The translations under genes and the position numbers were made by a program. This document shows, piece by piece, positions 15,206 to 23,945 of a stretch of 64,000 bases of DNA. Under the pieces are notes generated by a model. That model was not told the DNA's origin. It saw nothing but the letters and a program-made list of their open reading frames with translations, and searched no databases. Source of the stretch: Fibrobacter sp. UWB10 (lineage in GTDB: Bacteria; Fibrobacterota; Fibrobacteria; Fibrobacterales; Fibrobacteraceae); contig NZ_FXUE01000001.1 in the NCBI RefSeq assembly GCF_900182935.1, positions 372,001 through 436,000 of the forward strand. The letters run 5' to 3'. The number at the start of each line of letters is the position of its first letter. Within the stretch, counting starts at the first letter, position 1.

Positions 15206-17160
15206 TAGAACAATCCTCCAGTCAAAAGAACAACAGCGACTAAGGCGACGACACCCAGCAAGCTAAGCGTAAGTTGCACACGCACCTTGCGCACCTGGAA
15301 GGCGCTCACGCCATCACCCAAGATTTCGACAATGGCACCAATGGTCCACTGGGCCGCTTGCAGAATCTTGTCGATAATTACGTCGGCAACAAAAGCGAAT
15401 GCCTTCGTAATGACAATGAAAATTTCGTGGATGTAGTCAAAGAAGAACGTCCAGTTGGCCTTGAAGCCTTCGGGAACGCTGCTTTCCTTTTCATTAATAC
15501 GCGGCACGCGCTTCATGCCGTAAACGGCGTAAGCAATAATCATACCGAGAACTGCGGCAGCCGTACCGAAGCAAGCAAATGCCATCGGGTTCACGTGAGC
15601 AAGTTCAAGATTGCCAACCAGGTAATTCTGGGCATTGCCCACCACCGGAGCAAGCGTCTGTTCGAAGAACTTGATGCCCAAGGAGTCGGCCCACAGGTAA
15701 CCGGCAAAGACGGCACCGAAGGCGAGAATCACCATCGGGATAAGCATGCTGGCCGGAGCTTCATGAATGTGAGCTTCACTTTCCTTGGAACCGCGGTATT
15801 CGCCGAAGAAGGTCATGATAATCAGGCGGCCCATGTAAACAGCCGTAATGACAGCCGTCAAGAGGCCAACGCCGTAGAAGAATTCACCATACGGAGCATT
15901 CGTGAAAATGCGTTCCAGAATCAAGTCCTTGGACCAGAAACCTGCAAAGCCCGGGAATCCGATAATGGCGAGGAATGCAAAAATCATAACGCAAGCCGTT
16001 ACAGGAGTCTTCTTGATGAGGCCACCCATACGACGCATATCCTGTTCGCCAGCGAGCGCGTGAATCACGGCACCGGCACCCAAGAAGAGAGCGGCCTTGA
16101 AGAAGGCGTGGGTGAACACATGAAAAATCGAAGCGTCGAAGGCGAAAACGCCTGCGGCCATGAACATGTAACCGAGCTGAGAGATAGTCGAGTAAGCGAG
16201 CACCTTCTTGATGTCGTTCTGGAAGAGGCCTGCGACCGCTGCCCAGAAGGCAGTGAGCATACCCACAATCAGAATAATCACCAGCACTTCCGGAATCACC
16301 GAGAACATGCGGCTAAGGCGAGCAAGCAGGTAAACGCCCGAAGTCACCATGGTAGCGGCATGGATAAGGGCAGACACAGGAGTCGGACCCGCCATAGCAT
16401 CCGGGAGCCAGGTGAGGAGCGGAATCTGAGCAGACTTACCGGTGCAGCCCACGAAGAACAAGAGGCCCGCAATCATAAGAATCGGAGCAGCGAGTTCCAC
16501 ATGGCCACCAGCAATCAGCATTTCAATGAACTTGTTCAATGCATCGTAATTGAGGATTGCAGAGCCACCCAAGGTAGCCAAGCAAAGCATGCCGAGCAAG
16601 AATCCGATATCGCCCACGCGGTTCACAATGAAGGCCTTGTTTGCAGCCTTGCAGTTGTTCAAGTCGTGGTTCCAGAAACCAATGAGCAAGTAAGAGCAGA
16701 GACCCACGCCTTCCCAACCGAGGAAGGTCAGGAGCAAGCTGTCGGAGAGCACGAGCACGATCATGCTGAACAAGAAGAGGTTGATGTAGGCGAAGAAGCG
16801 GGTAAAGCCGCGGTCACCGTGCATGTAACCAATCGAGTAAAGAGCAATGAGAGAGCCAATGCCTGTCACGAACAGGAGCATCACGCGGGAAAGGCCATCG
16901 AACAGGAATCCGATATCGACCTTGAGCAACGGGATATCGATCCAGTTGCAAAGCGTCTGGCGGACACCTTCTTCAGGCATGCCGAAAGCGAGCAGGACAA
17001 CACTCACGAACGAAAGCACCGGGAAAAGCACCGAGAGTGCGCCCACGAAGCCTTCGGAAGGTCCCTTCTTGCTACCCGAAGAGACAATCGCAATCGTTGC
17101 CAAGAGAATCGTTCCCAGGAGCGGGAAAAGAGGTACAAACCAAAGCGGTAAATTTGTCAT
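15205..17160 (-). CDS. nuoL: NADH-quinone oxidoreductase subunit L
   Basis: A 651-residue, largest antiporter-like subunit of complex I. Marks seen: the LLTFLGWEGVGLCSYLLIGFW helix with the conserved Glu near residue 140, GKSAQIPLLTWLPDAMAGPTPVSALIHAATMVTSGVYL, and KKVLAYSTISQLGYMFMAAG. The last 100 residues are the lateral-helix region, ending in an extra hydrophobic segment (LTLSLLGVVALVAVVLLTGGLF). Length fits the family (600-680). It overlaps nuoM by one base, and nuoK precedes it with a three-base gap. Confidence 0.97.
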   Translation of the reverse strand: MTNLPLWFVPLFPLLGTILLATIAIVSSGSKKGPSEGFVGALSVLFPVLSFVSVVLLAFGMPEEGVRQTLCNWIDIPLLKVDIGFLFDGLSRVMLLFVTGIGSLIALYSIGYMHGDRGFTRFFAYINLFLFSMIVLVLSDSLLLTFLGWEGVGLCSYLLIGFWNHDLNNCKAANKAFIVNRVGDIGFLLGMLCLATLGGSAILNYDALNKFIEMLIAGGHVELAAPILMIAGLLFFVGCTGKSAQIPLLTWLPDAMAGPTPVSALIHAATMVTSGVYLLARLSRMFSVIPEVLVIILIVGMLTAFWAAVAGLFQNDIKKVLAYSTISQLGYMFMAAGVFAFDASIFHVFTHAFFKAALFLGAGAVIHALAGEQDMRRMGGLIKKTPVTACVMIFAFLAIIGFPGFAGFWSKDLILERIFTNAPYGEFFYGVGLLTAVITAVYMGRLIIMTFFGEYRGSKESEAHIHEAPASMLIPMVILAFGAVFAGYLWADSLGIKFFEQTLAPVVGNAQNYLVGNLELAHVNPMAFACFGTAAAVLGMIIAYAVYGMKRVPRINEKESSVPEGFKANWTFFFDYIHEIFIVITKAFAFVADVIIDKILQAAQWTIGAIVEILGDGVSAFQVRKVRVQLTLSLLGVVALVAVVLLTGGLF

Positions 17161-17163
17161 TGC

Positions 17164-17478
17164 TTACCCCTTCATATTGGAATAGTTGTCGGAATCGACA
17201 CTTTCGCGGTTACGGAAAATGAGGATTACGAGTGCAAGGCCTACGCAAGCTTCGGCAGCGGCAACAGCAATCGAGAACAGCGGCACAATCTGGCCAGCCA
17301 CACTCAAATCAGCAGGAAGCGTTTTTGCAAAGCCCACGAAAGAAAGGTTCACCGCATTCAGCGCAAGTTCGACACCCATGAGCACGAAGAACACGTTGCG
17401 ACGAGCAAGAGCCGTCACAAGGCCAAGGGTAAAGAGCACCAAGGCGAGAATCTGAACATAAATCGGCTGGAGTTCCAT
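17164..17478 (-). CDS. nuoK: NADH-quinone oxidoreductase subunit K
   Basis: A 104-residue, three-helix subunit. The second helix GVELALNAVNLSFVGFA has the conserved proton-path glutamate and the third AVAAAEACVGLALVILIF the second conserved glutamate. Length is exactly typical (about 100). It overlaps the nuoJ stop by one base. Confidence 0.97.
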   Translation of the reverse strand: MELQPIYVQILALVLFTLGLVTALARRNVFFVLMGVELALNAVNLSFVGFAKTLPADLSVAGQIVPLFSIAVAAAEACVGLALVILIFRNRESVDSDNYSNMKG

Positions 17479-18023
17479 TACTTTTCCTCCTTTTCTTCGG
17501 CGGCAGCATCGTCAGTACCCAAGCGCTTCTTAGCCATAAGCACGGCAGCACCCATCGAAGAAAGCAGCAACAGGCCAAGCACTTCGAACAGCACGAAGTA
17601 ACCCGGGCCCGTCTGAGCGGTATTGAACAAGTTCGAAGAAGTCATTTCGACAGAGCCGCGAAGCGTCGATGCATCGAAGCCCATGGGAGAAAGCACCAGG
17701 GCAAAGCCGACGAGACCTGCGAGAGCAAGCACGCCGACAATCACGAAGAACGACACACCATCGAACATGGGAGTCTTGTTGTCCTTTGCCGCGTTCAAGA
17801 CCGAAATCACGAACACGAGGAGCATCATAATGGCACCTGCATAAACCATGATCTGAACCACACCAATGAAGGGGCTACCCAGCAGGCCGTAAATGCCAGC
17901 GAGCGAGAGCATGGTAAGCACAAGAGAAAGACCACCGTAAAGCGGATGCTTGGACAGGAGCACGCAAGCGGCAGCGCCCACAGCAATCACGGCAAGAATG
18001 ATAAAGTAAATCAAGGCTAGCAT
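17478..18023 (-). CDS. nuoJ: NADH-quinone oxidoreductase subunit J
   Basis: A 181-residue membrane subunit with five hydrophobic helices. The key third helix VVQIMVYAGAIMMLLVFVISVLN, which holds the pi-bulge Tyr/Gly region in known structures, is intact. The last 20 residues are charged (KKRLGTDDAAAEEKEEK). It overlaps nuoI and nuoK by one base each. Confidence 0.95.
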   Translation of the reverse strand: MLALIYFIILAVIAVGAAACVLLSKHPLYGGLSLVLTMLSLAGIYGLLGSPFIGVVQIMVYAGAIMMLLVFVISVLNAAKDNKTPMFDGVSFFVIVGVLALAGLVGFALVLSPMGFDASTLRGSVEMTSSNLFNTAQTGPGYFVLFEVLGLLLLSSMGAAVLMAKKRLGTDDAAAEEKEEK

Positions 18024-18595
18024 CAGTTTTTAACCTCCATTCCCCAGACCTTGCGGGCCTCGGCATTCTTGGTACCACCCGGAGCCATTTGACTCTGAGC
18101 GTCATCGGGGTAATCCTTCGGATTCCAGCTTGTAAGCGTCTGAAGGTTTGCCACGAATTCGTCACGGGTGCGGTGTTCAAAGATGATTTCCTTGGTATCC
18201 ATACGGAGTGCATCGACCGGGCAGGCTTCAACACAAAGGCCGCAGAACACGCAAGTCAAATGGTCGATATCAAAGCGCTTGACCTTCTTTTCGATACGCG
18301 GATCGTCACTGGCGGTAGCTTCGATAAAAATACAGTGGGCAGGGCAAGCCGCAGCGCACATGCCACAGGCAACGCAACGGGGCGTGCCGTCAGCACGGAG
18401 CATCAGGCGGTGCTTTGCACGGTAGGTTCTACGAACTTCAGGCTGACCTTCCGGATAAGAAATCGTCGGAAGTTCTTCGTAGCGGAACAGACCGCGGGCA
18501 GCGTGCTTGAGTGTTGTCCACAAGCCGCGAATAGCCTCGAAAATGTAGAGGCGTTCTACCCAGTTCATGGGTCTTTGTCTAATAACGCGGGCCAT
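18023..18595 (-). CDS. nuoI: NADH-quinone oxidoreductase subunit I (2x 4Fe-4S)
   Basis: A 190-residue peripheral-arm ferredoxin subunit carrying clusters N6a and N6b. Two full motifs are present, CVACGMCAAACPAHCI (about residues 76-91) and CVFCGLCVEACPVDAL (about 115-130). The N-terminal amphipathic region that contacts the membrane arm is present. Length fits (160-190). It lies between nuoH and nuoJ with one-base overlaps. Confidence 0.96.
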   Translation of the reverse strand: MARVIRQRPMNWVERLYIFEAIRGLWTTLKHAARGLFRYEELPTISYPEGQPEVRRTYRAKHRLMLRADGTPRCVACGMCAAACPAHCIFIEATASDDPRIEKKVKRFDIDHLTCVFCGLCVEACPVDALRMDTKEIIFEHRTRDEFVANLQTLTSWNPKDYPDDAQSQMAPGGTKNAEARKVWGMEVKN

Positions 18596-19950
18596 TAGTT
18601 ACCTCCCATCAACTTTGCAACCACAGCGGTCACAACGAGGTTCAAAATAGCGATGTTCAGAATAATCTTCCAACCAAGGTGCATCACGTGGTCATAGCGG
18701 AAGCGCGGCAGAGTCCAGCGGACCCAAATCCACACCCAGCAGAAGAACACGCTCTTTGCAAGGAGCACCAGCAGGTGAATTGCAGCGGTACCGAGAGCGG
18801 CACCCAGGCTATTCACCATAACACCGTTCACCATGGAGTATTCCGGATTATAGAACAACCAGGAAGCGACACCGGCGCCAATCAGCACGAGGGTTGCAAT
18901 CCAAGCGACACCCTTGTAAAGCTTGTATTCCTGCAGGATTTCCATCTTGTTGGCCTGAGCAGAAGCACGAAGCTTGCGGGAGTAACGGTAAATCATATGG
19001 AGGAAAGCGAGAGCGAAGAAGGCAAGCACCCAGCAGAGAATGGCAAGAGAGCCACCCATATGAGCCTGGATGGTTTCGGTCGTCACAAACGGAACCGAGT
19101 AGCCGCCCAAGAAGAGCGTTGCAACCAAAAGGCTGCTGATGCAAATGTGGGAGTATTCACCCATGTAGAACAGACCGAACTGCATAGCACCATATTCAGT
19201 ATGGTAACCGGCAACGAGTTCAGGTTCACCTTCGGCGACGTCGAACGGAGCGCGGCCCGTTTCAGCAATCGTTGCAATCAAGAAGCAGAAGAAGGCCACC
19301 GGCTGGGCGACAATGCCCCACACGTGGTGTTCCTGCCAGCTCACGATATCGGTGAGGCTGAAGGAGCCCGCGAGCACCAAGAGCCCCATCATCGAAAGGC
19401 CCTGGCAGACTTCGTAGCTAATCGTCATTGCAGTCGTACGCAAAGAACCGAGGTAGCTGTACTTGGAACGGGAGCTAAGACCGGCAAGCACGGCACCGTA
19501 GGCAGAAAGCGAACTGAAACCGAACAGGAGCAGAATACCCACTTCGGAATCAAGAATCGGACCTGCAATGCGGACAACCTTGTCGCCCCATTCAAAGACC
19601 ATCGGGCCAAACCAAGGAATCACGCAAGGGCTAAGGAACACGATTGCAAACGGAATGGCAGGAGCCACATAGTAAAGGAACTTCTTGGAACCCTTCGGCG
19701 CAAACATTTCCTTGAAGAAAAGCTTGGTACCGTCGCACATGTTCTGCACATAGCCAAACAGGCGAACCTTACCGAAGAACGGAACCTTAATGTAAGAGCG
19801 GTTCGGACCCTGACGGTCCTGCATAAAGCCCGCACCACGGCGTTCCATAGGAATCAACAACAGGATGTACAGGACAGGCACAAAGCAGAAGCCGAACTTC
19901 GCGATGGTAATGACCCATTCCACCCAGGTTTTGGATTCGATGATATCCAT
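18595..19950 (-). CDS. nuoH: NADH-quinone oxidoreductase subunit H, long form
   Basis: A 451-residue membrane subunit that lines the quinone chamber. The quinone-site loop AETGRAPFDVAEGEPELVAGYHTEYGAMQFGLFYMGEY (about residues 233-270) and the N-terminal ERRGAGFMQDRQGPNR are conserved. It is about 100 residues longer than the common 325-350 form. The extra length lies between about 310 and 400 and includes additional hydrophobic helices (WIATLVLIGAGVASWLFY, SLGAALGTAAIHLLVLLAKSVFF). Comparable long NuoH proteins occur in other phyla, so this may be a known variant. It overlaps nuoG and nuoI by one base. Confidence 0.95.
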   Translation of the reverse strand: MDIIESKTWVEWVITIAKFGFCFVPVLYILLLIPMERRGAGFMQDRQGPNRSYIKVPFFGKVRLFGYVQNMCDGTKLFFKEMFAPKGSKKFLYYVAPAIPFAIVFLSPCVIPWFGPMVFEWGDKVVRIAGPILDSEVGILLLFGFSSLSAYGAVLAGLSSRSKYSYLGSLRTTAMTISYEVCQGLSMMGLLVLAGSFSLTDIVSWQEHHVWGIVAQPVAFFCFLIATIAETGRAPFDVAEGEPELVAGYHTEYGAMQFGLFYMGEYSHICISSLLVATLFLGGYSVPFVTTETIQAHMGGSLAILCWVLAFFALAFLHMIYRYSRKLRASAQANKMEILQEYKLYKGVAWIATLVLIGAGVASWLFYNPEYSMVNGVMVNSLGAALGTAAIHLLVLLAKSVFFCWVWIWVRWTLPRFRYDHVMHLGWKIILNIAILNLVVTAVVAKLMGGN

Positions 19951-21569
19951 TAGGCGTTACCTCCTTCGAGCAACTTGCCTGTATTCTTGATGGTATCGTA
20001 AGAAAGTCCTGCAAGCACGCTTGCGTACTCACCCGCCTTCTTAAAGGCATCGAATGCGGTTTCGAACTTGCTTCCGGCAAGTTCAGAAAGCACTTCATAA
20101 GCCGGGCGAAGTTTTTCGTCGGGGCATACCGGGCAAGCGGAGAGTTTCTGCAGAATGTTCAAGCTATTCACCATGGTACCCTGAATTTCGCTCCAGTGGC
20201 GGATACCGAAGGCAAGCGTAGCCTTGTTTGCAGTCGCATCGTTGAACGGAGTGAAAGCGATGCGGGTCGGAATCTTTTCGAGGGCAGAAGCAGCAGCGCC
20301 ACCTTCGCCAAAGACATCGTTATTCACAGTGACAAGCACCTTGAATTCGGAAGCACGCTTCACGAGGTCTTCAAGATTATTGTCGGCAATACCGAGCAGC
20401 TTGAAACCAGCGCGGTTTGCAAGCGGGTCGCCACTCATGGCGATACCGTCGGGGGCACCGACCTTCTTGAAGGTCCCGCCGAAAAGTTCGGCGGAGTCGC
20501 CCAAGCTTTCCTTGAGCATGCGGAGTGCTGCGAGATCTTCGTTCGTGCAAGAGCCACCAGCGACAAGGGCGATCTTGCCCCCGCTCTTCTTTGCTTCGGC
20601 AAGAGCTTCTTGAATCACGTGGAAGCCCATAGCCGGAAGGCGATTCTTGTCGAAGTTCTGGAACGCAAGGCGGCTCGTGTTAGAAAGCCAGCTGCGGTTC
20701 ACTTCGGGGTTGCAACGGGGCATCACGCGGTAGATGTGACCGTCGGCGTGATCAAGCCAAATATTTGCACCCAGGGAGTCGTCCATCGAAATCGTCGGCG
20801 TGTGAGACAAGAGCCAAACACGCTTCTGGAAACGGAAGTACTTCGCGGTCATAGCGCCCACGGGGCAAACGTCAGTCACGCACAAGTCATATTCGTGATC
20901 CAGCTTTTCGCCCGGGAACGTGGTAATGTAAGTATGGTCGGCGCGGCCGGCAAGCTGCAGCTGTTCGGAACCGGCAATGGTACGCATAAAGCGCACGCAA
21001 CGGTCGCACTGCACGCAACGTTCTTCGTCGAGCAAAACACGGGGACCGAGGTCCACGTGCTTACCGCCACGGAGCTGACCCTTGGCATCAATGAACTGGT
21101 GTGCCGGATTGCCGTGGTAGTTCTTGCCGTATTCGGGGCGCATGCGGGATTCGTTCTGGCCCGCTTCCATAAAGTTTTCCTGCAAGGTGCATTCACCGGC
21201 CTTGTCGCAAATCGGGCAATCGAGCGGGTGGTTCACCAGCATGAATTCCTGCGTTGCCTTGCGGGCATTCTTCACACGGGCAGAGGATGCCGGCGTGTAA
21301 ATCTTCATACCCGGCATAACCGGCGTGTAGCAGGCAATCACGAGCATACGGCCACGCGGGCCTTCTTGCTCCACCAAGCACTGGCGGCAGTTACCGGACA
21401 CCGGCAAATACGGGTGGTAACAGACGTGAGGAGTTTCAATCCCGACAGCCTTGAGGGCTTCGAGCAGGTTCGTATCGCCAGGAACCATCACGGCCTTGTC
21501 GTCCACGAAGATTTCCACCTTCGGGCTATTCTCGGTCGGGAGTTTCGGCATGTTGTAGAAGTTACTCAT
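19950..21569 (-). CDS. nuoG: NADH-quinone oxidoreductase subunit G, short form
   Basis: A 539-residue peripheral-arm iron-sulfur subunit. The N-terminal 2Fe-2S domain (HVCYHPYLPVSGNCRQCLVEQ), the His/Cys 4Fe-4S motif (HPLDCPICDKAGECTLQ), the second 4Fe-4S motif (CVQCDRCVRFMR, then CVTDVCPVGA) and a molybdopterin-like domain (about 215-500) are present. It is far shorter than the 780-910 residues common elsewhere, so the molybdopterin-like part is reduced. I chose the ATG at 21569 (MSNFYNMPKLPT), four bases after the nuoF stop; a longer frame to 21611 would overlap nuoF and adds no homologous sequence. Confidence 0.93.
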   Translation of the reverse strand: MSNFYNMPKLPTENSPKVEIFVDDKAVMVPGDTNLLEALKAVGIETPHVCYHPYLPVSGNCRQCLVEQEGPRGRMLVIACYTPVMPGMKIYTPASSARVKNARKATQEFMLVNHPLDCPICDKAGECTLQENFMEAGQNESRMRPEYGKNYHGNPAHQFIDAKGQLRGGKHVDLGPRVLLDEERCVQCDRCVRFMRTIAGSEQLQLAGRADHTYITTFPGEKLDHEYDLCVTDVCPVGAMTAKYFRFQKRVWLLSHTPTISMDDSLGANIWLDHADGHIYRVMPRCNPEVNRSWLSNTSRLAFQNFDKNRLPAMGFHVIQEALAEAKKSGGKIALVAGGSCTNEDLAALRMLKESLGDSAELFGGTFKKVGAPDGIAMSGDPLANRAGFKLLGIADNNLEDLVKRASEFKVLVTVNNDVFGEGGAAASALEKIPTRIAFTPFNDATANKATLAFGIRHWSEIQGTMVNSLNILQKLSACPVCPDEKLRPAYEVLSELAGSKFETAFDAFKKAGEYASVLAGLSYDTIKNTGKLLEGGNA

Positions 21570-21573
21570 ATTA

Positions 21574-22881
21574 TTACCAGAAAATTCCAGGACGATAGTT
21601 ATCCTGAACACGCGGCTTGGCGTGGTCGGGGTTCTTTGCGATTAATTCATCAAAGTCGGCTCTGAACTTTGCAGTGTAGCTAGACACCGGGCCGCCGAGC
21701 GAGATAGACAGCGGGCAAATCGTCACGCCGCCAAATCCGCCAGAAAGGCTCTGCATCAGTTCCACGTCGCCATCGTGACCCTTGCCGTCGACAATCTGAT
21801 TCAGAATGCGATGCAGAAGGCCCGTACCTTCGCGGCACGGAGTGCACTGGCCGCAAGATTCGTGGCTGTAGAAGTTGCCGAGCACGTTCAGGAGTTCAGC
21901 CATGTTGTGCGTATCGTTAATCACAATCATGGCGCCCGAACCGAACATAGTCTTCATCGAGGCGAGGCATTCATAGTCCATGGTGGCTACGGCACATTCG
22001 CCTGCGTTCAGCGGAGCGCAAGAAGAACCACCCGGAAGCACAGCCTTCAGGTTTCCGCCCACGACACCGCCGGCATAATCGTTAATCATCGTCATCATCG
22101 GAGTGCCAAGCGGAGCTTCGTACACGCCCGGATTCTTCACGTCGCCCGAGATGCAGAACACCTTGGTACCGCCAGCACGGGGCGTCCCCATCTTGGCGTA
22201 TTCTTCGGGTTCATGCTGGAAAATCCACGGGAGAGCCATAATAGTTTCGACGTTGTTCACGCAAGTCGGAGACTTCCATGCACCGCTCACCGCCGGGAAA
22301 GGCGGCTTCAAGCGGGGCTGACCCTTCTGGCCTTCGAGCGAGTTAATAAGAGCAGTTTCTTCACCGCAAATGTAGGCGCCAGCGCCACGGTGAACAAAGA
22401 TATCGAAACTGAACTTGGTTCCGCAAATGTTTTCGCCGAGGTAACCGGCGGCGTATGCCTGGTTCAAAGCCTTATTGAGGCTTTCGATGCAGGGCAGGAA
22501 TTCGCCACGGCAGTAGATGTAAGCAGCGCGGCTACCGAGAGCCCAAGCAGCAATAATCAAGCCTTCGATCAAACGGTGCGGATCTTCCATCATCAGGAAG
22601 TGATCCTTAAACGTACCGCCTTCACCTTCGTCAGCGTTCACTACGATGTACACAGGCTTGCCGGAATTGCGCGGAACAAAGCTCCACTTCATACCGGTCG
22701 GGAAGCCAGCACCACCACGGCCACGGAGACCGGAGCGTTGCACGTAGTCAATCACTTCGAACTGGCTCATGTTGAACAAGCGTTCCGAAATGTTTGCGTA
22801 GCCGCCCAGTTTCTTGTAGACTTCAATGTCCTGGGCGCCCTTGCCAAAATTTCCTGTACAAACTTTTACTACTTCAGCCAT
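21574..22881 (-). CDS. nuoF: NADH-quinone oxidoreductase subunit F
   Basis: A 435-residue NADH- and FMN-binding subunit, the electron entry point. Marks: RGRGGAGFPTGMKWSFVP (NADH/FMN loop), NADEGEGGTFKDHFLMMEDPH, the FMN-region GAGAYICGEETALINSLEG, and the N3 4Fe-4S motif CGQCTPCREGTG with the final Cys in VTICPLSISLGGP. Length fits (420-450). It follows nuoE by two bases and precedes nuoG by four. Confidence 0.98.
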   Translation of the reverse strand: MAEVVKVCTGNFGKGAQDIEVYKKLGGYANISERLFNMSQFEVIDYVQRSGLRGRGGAGFPTGMKWSFVPRNSGKPVYIVVNADEGEGGTFKDHFLMMEDPHRLIEGLIIAAWALGSRAAYIYCRGEFLPCIESLNKALNQAYAAGYLGENICGTKFSFDIFVHRGAGAYICGEETALINSLEGQKGQPRLKPPFPAVSGAWKSPTCVNNVETIMALPWIFQHEPEEYAKMGTPRAGGTKVFCISGDVKNPGVYEAPLGTPMMTMINDYAGGVVGGNLKAVLPGGSSCAPLNAGECAVATMDYECLASMKTMFGSGAMIVINDTHNMAELLNVLGNFYSHESCGQCTPCREGTGLLHRILNQIVDGKGHDGDVELMQSLSGGFGGVTICPLSISLGGPVSSYTAKFRADFDELIAKNPDHAKPRVQDNYRPGIFW

Positions 22882-22883
22882 AA

Positions 22884-23945
22884 TTACTTAGCCTCCTCTA
22901 CGGTCGCGGGCTTCTGAGTGGTAACCGCTTCCTTGGAAGGTTTTGCAGTGCGTTCGCCCGAAGTGGCAATCATGCGGTACACATCGCCGACCTTACCGGC
23001 AGCATCCACAAAAGCCTTGTCCTTCACGCCGGGTTCACCGACAGCGACCCAGTTGCTGCCGTCCTTCTTTTCGACGACAATCTTCGTGAATTCGGGAGCG
23101 CCCTTCCAAGTGAGGGTAGCACCATTTTCGTCAGCTTCAGCCTTCACGTTCAAAACCGGAGAAGGCGGAGCATAGTCAGCAACCTGCGGCTTGGCAGTTG
23201 CGCCCGGAGCACCGGGGTGGCCGCCGTGGCCCTTCACGATTCCGCCAAGCACATCGTGCTTCGGAACATCGTTCGCATGAGCCTTGCACCATTCAATAAT
23301 GCGGTCAATGCTGACTTCCGTAAGCGTCGAGCCACGCTTCATTTTGAGTTCGCCATCGACCACGTCGGTCGCAAAGTCATCGTTCACAAGCATCATCGGG
23401 CCATTGCCGCAGCTACCGAGGCATTCCACCTGGAGCACGGTAAACAGGCCATCGGGAGTCGTTTCGCCAGACTTAACGCCGAGTTTGTTTTCGACATACT
23501 TGATAAGCGGCTGAGCACCCTTGATAGCGCAGCTGATGTTGCGGCAGAACTGCAACAGGAACTTGCCCTTGGGAGCGTGATTATACATGGTATAGAAAGT
23601 GGCAACGCCGAGAGCATGAGCCGGAGCGCAACCGCAAACGTTTGCAGCCCAGCGGATACCTTCGGTCGGAACCCAACCGAACACACCCTGCACAAGCCAA
23701 AGGACTTCGAGCAAAGCGCCCTGGCCCACCGGATAACGGCTGAGCAAGTCGGCGCAACGTTCCTTGATTTCAGGAGTGTCGAGCTTTGCGAGCACTTCCT
23801 TCGGAGCGGGCTGCGGAACAGCCTTGTTCACGTAGCCAAAAGTCTGACCCGGATCCGGAAGAGCGGGAATGGCTTCGCTCGGACCGTCGAACTTCAAATG
23901 GTTATTCGATACAAACTGAACTGCACCTTGAATATGTTGTGTCAT
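22884..23945 (-). CDS. nuoE: NADH-quinone oxidoreductase subunit E with fibronectin-III-like C-terminal domain
   Basis: A 353-residue protein, twice the usual size (about 160-180). Residues about 50-225 are the thioredoxin-like 2Fe-2S domain, with cysteines at 134, 139, 175 and 179 in the standard spacing. A Gly/His/Pro-rich linker (about 232-258) follows. Residues about 260-333 (PPSPVLNVKAEADENGATL..., then W280, KIVVEKKDGSNWVAVG, FVDAAG, GDVYRMIAT) read as a fibronectin type III module. The first 45 residues are also extra. Complex I is cytosolic on this side, so an FN3 domain is unexpected. It overlaps nuoD by four bases. Confidence 0.93.
   Translation of the reverse strand: MTQHIQGAVQFVSNNHLKFDGPSEAIPALPDPGQTFGYVNKAVPQPAPKEVLAKLDTPEIKERCADLLSRYPVGQGALLEVLWLVQGVFGWVPTEGIRWAANVCGCAPAHALGVATFYTMYNHAPKGKFLLQFCRNISCAIKGAQPLIKYVENKLGVKSGETTPDGLFTVLQVECLGSCGNGPMMLVNDDFATDVVDGELKMKRGSTLTEVSIDRIIEWCKAHANDVPKHDVLGGIVKGHGGHPGAPGATAKPQVADYAPPSPVLNVKAEADENGATLTWKGAPEFTKIVVEKKDGSNWVAVGEPGVKDKAFVDAAGKVGDVYRMIATSGERTAKPSKEAVTTQKPATVEEAK

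Noticed and set aside
13379-17151. Long antisense open frames across nuoM and nuoL (over 600 codons each)
   Set aside because: Biased GC-rich third positions of the nuo genes keep the opposite frame open; the products are low-complexity and basic with no family features.
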